The notes below the pieces were generated by a model. That model made no database searches, was not told where the DNA came from, and saw only the letters and a list, made by a program, of their open reading frames with translations. A stretch of 64,000 bases of DNA from NCBI GenBank assembly GCA_947069175.1, contig CAMTDV010000028.1:66572157-66636156 (forward strand). Reading direction: 5' to 3'. Of the stretch, positions 59,009-64,000 are shown piece by piece. Position numbers and translations under genes: made by a program. How positions within the stretch are numbered: the first letter of the stretch is position 1; each line of letters begins with the position of its first letter. This DNA comes from Scalesia atractyloides (lineage: Eukaryota; Streptophyta; Magnoliopsida; Asterales; Asteraceae).

Positions 59009-59461
59009 CAGTATCATTTATGTTATACATTCATGCAAGTTGGTTTGTTATTGTATGTTATTGTTTGTTGTTGTTATTGTTATTGTATGATTATTTACGT
59101 TTGCTCACATTATTGCACAATTTTCCATAACAAATATAATAAGAAATCAATAATAAATGTTTTCTAACAAGGTTCACTCGCCAACTTATGTTGACCCAAA
59201 AACCCCCATTTTTACACATGATACAGGTGATCCAGCTGCAGCAAGAAACACATAGGATGGCTTAGAAGAATAAACCGGTTTAGACTTTGGATTGTTTAGT
59301 TGATTATTTTTCTTTGTAATTGTATGAACATATTTGGAATATTGAGGATGTAATTTTGAATTTCATAAATATGAAACATATTAGTAAATATCATGAGCTT
59401 TGGTGATAACCCAATTATGCCCCGACTCTTATTCCGCTGCGGGTCGGGGTGTGACAGCTGG

Positions 59462-61560
59462 TAGTTCTGATAGAGAATGTTCAAGTTCAGATGGTTATGG
59501 ATCTGATTCTAGTGAGAAGAAAGGAAGTGATGCTGAGATTAAAAAGTTGCTGAGTGAAGCTGAGTTGTTGAAGAGTGAAAAGGTGGGTATGACGAGGAAT
59601 GCAGAAGCTACGGTAAAAGAGACAGAGGCACTCTCTACAGATGGTGCAGCTTTTCCTCATCACACTGCCTTTATGGCAAATGTTGAAGGTTCTTCAAAAC
59701 AGGTAAATTCTGGCCCTCCTACAGTTTGCTATGACTGTGTTGAGTTGAAAATAAAATATAAAACCGTCAACAGTCATAATCAGAATTTAGTTGTTGAATT
59801 ATCAAAATGCAAAGAGGCGAATTTGGCCTAACTAGAAATGAAAAGAATTCAAATCTGTAACAGAAACCCTTAAGAAAAGTGTTTCTGAATTGACAAAAAC
59901 AGTTTTGAATAAACAGACAGGAATTAATAACTACATTAATCTCCTAGAAGAAACAAAGAAAGAGTTAGCCATCGCCAAATGCGAATATGATTCGATCAAA
60001 CACAATTAGAAAGTTATCTAACTCCCAATATGTGCTTGATCATATCATTGATGTTCAAAAACTAAAGGGAGATGTTCAATGCATAGGGTATAAGTCGTGT
60101 CCACCCCCAATGAAACACAACTATACCAAAATGCCTGATGAAGAGGAGATGCCTCATTTTGAACCCTCTGTACCTTTGAATCCTGAAGAATTCGCAGCAG
60201 GGTTAGGGTTCAAACTAGGGAATTCCTCTCAAGAACCATGCAAGCCAGAAAATTCAACGTCTGATGTTGTTCAAACCCATCTGTTGAAGGGGAGGATGAT
60301 ACATTAGATGATGAATCAAGAAATGATGATCAGGATCAGCCTCTTGATGAAAGGAAAAGAGTAGAACTTTCTGCTACTCCCATTACTCAATCTGTTGAGA
60401 ATCAAGAGACCGTTACTAAGAAATCTGTGAAGACAAGTGTGTCTACACAAGAAGTAGATAATGTGTTGTATACCTTGGTTGGAGATAAAAAAATCTATTC
60501 AAACAAAGATTTTCCAATTAAACACGTAAATCCAATCTCTATAGATCAGGTTTTTGAAAAGTCAACAACCAAACCTTTAGAGAAGACAAAGCCCACCAAA
60601 TCACAACCATTATTTGCTTCAACAGAAAACAGTGGAAGCGAGTTGAAAAGCCTACAGTTTCTCAACCAAAGGTTGAAGCAAAAGGCTCTCGCTACCAGAA
60701 AAGGCTAAAACTGTTAAATTTGTGAGTTCTAAAGGTACCGATAAAGTCGAAACTTTTCAAGGAAAATCTAATGTTGATTTTGTAAAGAAAGTTAAGATTT
60801 TGAAAAGAAATAGTCAAAACAATTACACCCAACATACTGATGGATGTAATGAAAATGAACCTAGTACCTCAAAACCCACAAGTTCAAAGTCAAGCCGAGA
60901 AACACGATCTCCTAGTTTTGTTGAAGGAGAACTTGTTTCAGATGTGGAGAGTTTGGCCACATTATAAGGATTGTCAAATTCTAACCAAATCAAGATGTAT
61001 AGAGAAAGCCCCTCATGAACCAACTTGCAAACGTAAATTTGTTTCTCCGACTCAAGGTAAACGAATCATTAAGGATCAAAAAGATAAACAAAAACATAAA
61101 CAAGTAAAAGCAGTTGAGAAAGCTTTAAAATCGGATTCTTCAGAAAAGGATCAAAGATCTTCAAAGTTAATAAAACCAGACACTGTTAAATCTGTAAATA
61201 ATAGTAAACCTGGTAATAAACAAGGATCTTGGAAACAGAAGACCGGTAGTGGTTCAAAAGGAGGTTCTCAGTTTGTTAATCATCAAGAAATTGAGATTAC
61301 ATTTATGATAAGGGACGACGCAATCGGATTCTTCAGAAAAGGATCAAAGATCTTCAAAGTTAATAAAACCAGGCACTGTTAAATCTGTAAATAATAGTAA
61401 ACCTGGTAATAAACAAGGATCTTGGAAACAGAAGACCGATAGTGGTTCAAAAGGAGGTTCTCAGTTTGTTAATCATCAAGAAATTGAGATTACATATATG
61501 ATAAGGGACGACGCAAGACCACTAAGGCTTGGGTCCCCATCTCAAACTAATCTTGTTTGT
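59462..61560 (+). pseudogene. copia gag extension, coiled-coil and Lys/Ser-rich
   Basis: It continues in frame-shifted blocks: acidic/Ser-rich RECSSSDGYGSDSSEKKGSD, helical KLLSEAELLKSE, YDCVELKIKYKTVNSHNQN, a coiled-coil-like TETLKKSVSELTKTVLN, then a long polar region with TLVGDKKIYSNKDFPIKHVN. Long gag extensions of this kind occur in Sireviruses. Frame breaks near 59831, 60000, 60306 and 60707 and a 193-bp duplication are present. Confidence 0.75.
61131..61516 (+). repeat. 193-bp tandem duplication in copia gag extension
   Basis: 61131-61323 and 61324-61516 are nearly identical (start TCGGATTCTTCAGAAAAGGA, end AAGGGACGACGCAA). As 193 is not a multiple of three, the second copy shifts the frame. 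Confidence 0.92.
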
Positions 61561-61565
61561 GAAAC

Positions 61566-61793
61566 GTGCAGGGTGTTCCAGGAGGAACTGTAAACAGTCA
61601 TTGGATTGTTGACAGTGGAGCATCAAGGCACATGACGGGCGACTTGCGGCTCCTATATGATGTGAAAAGTATTAGGGGTGGTTATGTTGCCTTTGCTGGT
61701 GATAAAGGTGGATACATCACTGGAGAAGGAATTGTCTCCAATGGTGTTGTGAGCTTCGACGAGATCAATTATGTGCGGCAAATTACATTTTGA
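61566..61793 (+). pseudogene. copia protease remnant
   Basis: NSHWIVDSGASRHMTGDLRL contains the DSGA active site, followed by YVAFAGDKGGYITGEGIVSN and FDEINYVRQITF. It then stops abruptly at the deletion junction. The motifs are those of Ty1/copia aspartic protease. Confidence 0.9.
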
Positions 61794-61866
61794 TCACCTG
61801 TGCCGACCTTTTTACTAAAGCCTTTGATAAATCACTTTTGATTATCTACTTTTGGTCAATGGCATC
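61794..61866 (+). pseudogene. copia RNase H C-terminal scrap after internal deletion
   Basis: ADLFTKAFDKS, the hallmark near the end of copia pol, follows the protease within about 20 bp. Integrase, RT and most of RNase H (normally about 3 kb) are therefore deleted. The last residues are shifted and end at TGA. Confidence 0.82.
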
Positions 61867-63596
61867 AAGGTGAAACCCGAGTAACTCAACCATGGCTAAC
61901 TATTTTTGTAAATACTTTCTAAAAATCTAAAACTACAAAAAGATTTTCAGTTTTATATTTTAGGGGGAGTAAGTTTAAGAAAATACAAAAATATGTCTTT
62001 TATTTACCTTTTATTTAAGGGGGAGAAAATTCTGAAAAATACAAAAAAATAGAAAAATAAAAAATGAGTTTCTTAGATAAGTTGAAGATGATGAAATACA
62101 CCGGTAAATCTGTCAAAAATGGTTAAAAGCATAGAAAGAAGATTGATAAGTAGCTTGACTAATGATGTATCGGTAGGCTCACAATCAGACTAAAATGCGC
62201 AGGTTGATATAAACCTAACAGACAGAACACCAGGTGGGAACCATTCATTGGCATATGGTCTTGGTACCTAAATTTCGTTTGATAGAGTGCCGAGGTTTGA
62301 GATACGGTCTTTATGCTTGCTTATCATCTGGGTATCATGGTTGAATCTTCTATCCAAAAAATAACGTGACGCAAGTCTAGAACTTCCATGATATCATACA
62401 TACGTGTACATACTGCATACGACATCTATAAGTGATAAAAATATCACATCCCCAAAATAAGTGATAAAATATCACAGCTTTATGCGGGAGCTAAGTTCGT
62501 CTCTCTGTCGGTACGATGGTACTAACCTGTTCATGGACTTACTCCTGTGCCATGCATGCATATGAAAATCAAGTTCCTCTCAATAAGTGATTAAATCACA
62601 AAGGGCTTGTTTTCAATAAAAAATAAGTGAGTATCTCACATCATTCATATACGTCAAAACAGATAATAAAGCAGTATACTCACCGGTAAGATTTTCTCTC
62701 GTGCATATCTTGATACGGGAATGTGTCATGATGTGGTTGAACACCAGCTAGTAAGTATAATTCATACCTTAATCATATCTCCTAATCATGATTACATCTG
62801 ATAAGTTCTGAGCTTACGTGGACACCAATACCGATAATCATAGTTGAATACTTATCTGTTTAATTTTGAAGTTTAAACCAAATATCGTTTTTGACAAAGA
62901 TTAAAATGCTGGTATGATTCCTTTACCTTGAAACTCGAAAAAGATTGTTCGATAGATAAATAGTTTATCTGTAAATATTATGATTTTAAGTTTAGTTACT
63001 TAGTTGCTTATAAATATTATTTTTGAAAGTTAGCCAAAAAGTTTGACTCGAAAGTTTTCTACCAAGATACGCCAGAAAACCATTTGTTTTGATTTCACAA
63101 CTTCATAAAGTAATATCTTGCAACAAGTAACTCATTAGGAAAACCAAAATCTGAAATTCTTTGAGTGTATCTCATACGAACGAATCTAGTCCATTTGAAT
63201 TGACTTGGTCACTTGTTTTTCTCAAATCTGCTGCTGGAATTCATACGAGTGTGTGTATCTTATTCAGGGAATACAATCATATGAAGAAATTATGATAAGT
63301 TTTTTCGTGTGTATTCCCTGATAAATTTGTGTTCTAATTATATTTGTTTTATGAGTACAGATTGATACAAAAAGAACATGAACAAAGACCAGCAACGAAG
63401 AAATCTGATAAGTCAGAAGAGGAAACAAGAAAGATTTGAAGTTTCTTAGAAGTTCAAAGACCTGATGCTCTAATCATTGGATAGCAGATCTATCAATGGA
63501 TAACAGATCTGCAGGGGAGTTTGTTGATACTCCAAACCATTCAATGTGAAGACCAACATATGAAGACCAAAGACCACCGAAGACCAAAGCAACATC
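61867..63596 (+). other. copia 3' non-coding region with internal polypurine tracts and hairpins
   Basis: It contains TAGGGGGAGTAAG (61961-61973) and AAGGGGGAGAAAA (62016-62028), internal polypurine tracts as in Sireviruses. Four small inverted repeats of the GTGATAAAATATCAC type lie at 62431-62641. No env-like ORF is seen; the longest minus ORF (63474-63674) overlaps the LTR and has no domain. Confidence 0.65.
62431..62641. repeat. Four short GTGATA/TATCAC hairpins
   Basis: AGTGATAAAAATATCACA (62431-62448), AGTGATAAAATATCACAG (about 62460), AAGTGATTAAATCACAAA (about 62584) and a weaker AAGTGAGTATCTCACATC (about 62624). All are preceded by AATA or TATA. Confidence 0.7.
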
Positions 63597-63607
63597 AAGG
63601 GGGAGTT
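63597..63607 (+). promoter_or_regulatory. Polypurine tract of copia element
   Basis: AAGGGGGAGTT directly before the 3' LTR start TGTTGATAC at 63608. Confidence 0.8.
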
Positions 63608-64000
63608 TGTTGATACACTTTTGTATCTGTCGCTTGTTCTTAGTTACAGTTGTAATTGTACGGTCTTTGCTCAAGTGTCTGTATAAGTTTGGTCATGTCG
63701 AACAGATCAAGATATCCTTCTATCTTGGTTTAGTACGACATCTTAGCTTGTCTGTGTTAATCAGTTGCATGAGTGCATACCGTTGAGTCTTGTGTACGTC
63801 GTTGCTTCGTACGAAATTGGTTACTTCGTACGAAACCAGTTGCTTCGTACGAAATTGGTGCTTCGTATGAAACCAGTTGCTTCGTATGAAACAATTTCTA
63901 TGGATGACCAGCATGGACACTATATAAGCAGACATGCACCTCTCAGTGAGGTTTAGCCTTTGAGTCTTTCTGCTGACGAACTGATCTTTTGGTGGGATCT
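63608..64000 (+). repeat. 3' LTR of copia element, truncated by window end
   Basis: 393 bp that match the 5' LTR from 40505, including the palindrome array (about five units at 63800-63892) and TATATAAG at 63921. The rest lies outside the window. Confidence 0.9.

Larger units (their letters stand above)
56808..59456 (+). mobile_element. Solo LTR of a second family carrying tRNA-like modules
   Basis: Begins TGTAACATTTGTC and ends GGTCGGGGTGTGACA, with a perfect TSD GCTGG at 56803-56807 and 59457-59461; 2,649 bp. It contains no primer site, gag or pol, so it is read as a solo LTR; its end resembles the chromovirus LTRs but the body is unrelated. Four tRNA-like modules with box A/box B motifs lie inside, three of them in a tandem array. 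Small ORFs here are not convincing. Confidence 0.82.
40505..64000 (+). mobile_element. Ty1/copia (Sirevirus-like) element with two nested insertions, 3' end cut by window
   Basis: 5' LTR 40505-41226, tRNA-Met primer site, long leader, gag with a split zinc knuckle, long coiled-coil gag extension, protease, a scrap of RNase H, several polypurine tracts and the first 393 bp of the 3' LTR. Features pointing to the Sirevirus group are the long gag extension, multiple AAGGGGGAG tracts and palindrome-rich LTR. The element is interrupted by a chromovirus (43226-56474) and a solo LTR (56808-59456), and has lost most of pol. It is inactive. Confidence 0.88.

Overview
This is a repeat-dominated stretch of a plant nuclear genome. 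It is AT-rich and carries chromovirus Ty3/gypsy and Sirevirus-like Ty1/copia retrotransposons, FAR1/MULE sequence, and CACTA, hAT, Tourist and Helitron remnants. The style of the gag/pol proteins and LTRs recalls Asteraceae (perhaps Anthemideae), but that is a recollection-based inference; no search was run. Only one plausible intact host gene is visible: a small two-exon gene for a secreted cysteine-rich peptide at 13094-13460.

Layout, left to right. 555-2140 (minus) is a broken FAR1-related gene with its middle deleted. 2798-6200 is a 3.4-kb solo LTR with TSD CTAAG. 7063-11734 is a decayed CACTA element with dense GCTACG/CGTAGC motifs; it holds a tRNA-derived SINE and a small hAT MITE. 12955-13460 holds a (TA)n tract, a TATA box and the cysteine-rich peptide gene. 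14101-14429 is an inverted-repeat MITE and 14541-14735 is telomere-like sequence. 14948-28750 is a complete 13.8-kb chromovirus (copy B) of the same family as the solo LTR, with TSD AAATA. 28751-40504 is AT-rich DNA with many small DNA transposons: hAT elements (one inside another), a Tourist-like MITE, Helitron ends, a foldback element and a roughly 320-bp direct duplication.

40505 to the window end is a Ty1/copia element whose 3' LTR is cut by the window edge. It has two later insertions. A second chromovirus (copy C, 43226-56474, TSD AGAAA) lies exactly in the zinc-knuckle codons of its gag. A 2.65-kb solo LTR of another family (56808-59456, TSD GCTGG) follows. The copia element has also lost integrase, RT and most of RNase H by an internal deletion. 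Copy C contains an assembly gap of 100 N.

The observations most worth following are: the cysteine-rich peptide gene, which simple ORF calling misses; the solo LTR at 56808-59456 that carries four tRNA-like box A/box B modules, three of them in a roughly 170-bp tandem array; the extra Pro/His-rich ORF upstream of gag in the chromovirus, followed by a 3'UTR-like tail and 67-bp tandem repeats; and the palindrome arrays flanking the copia transcription start.
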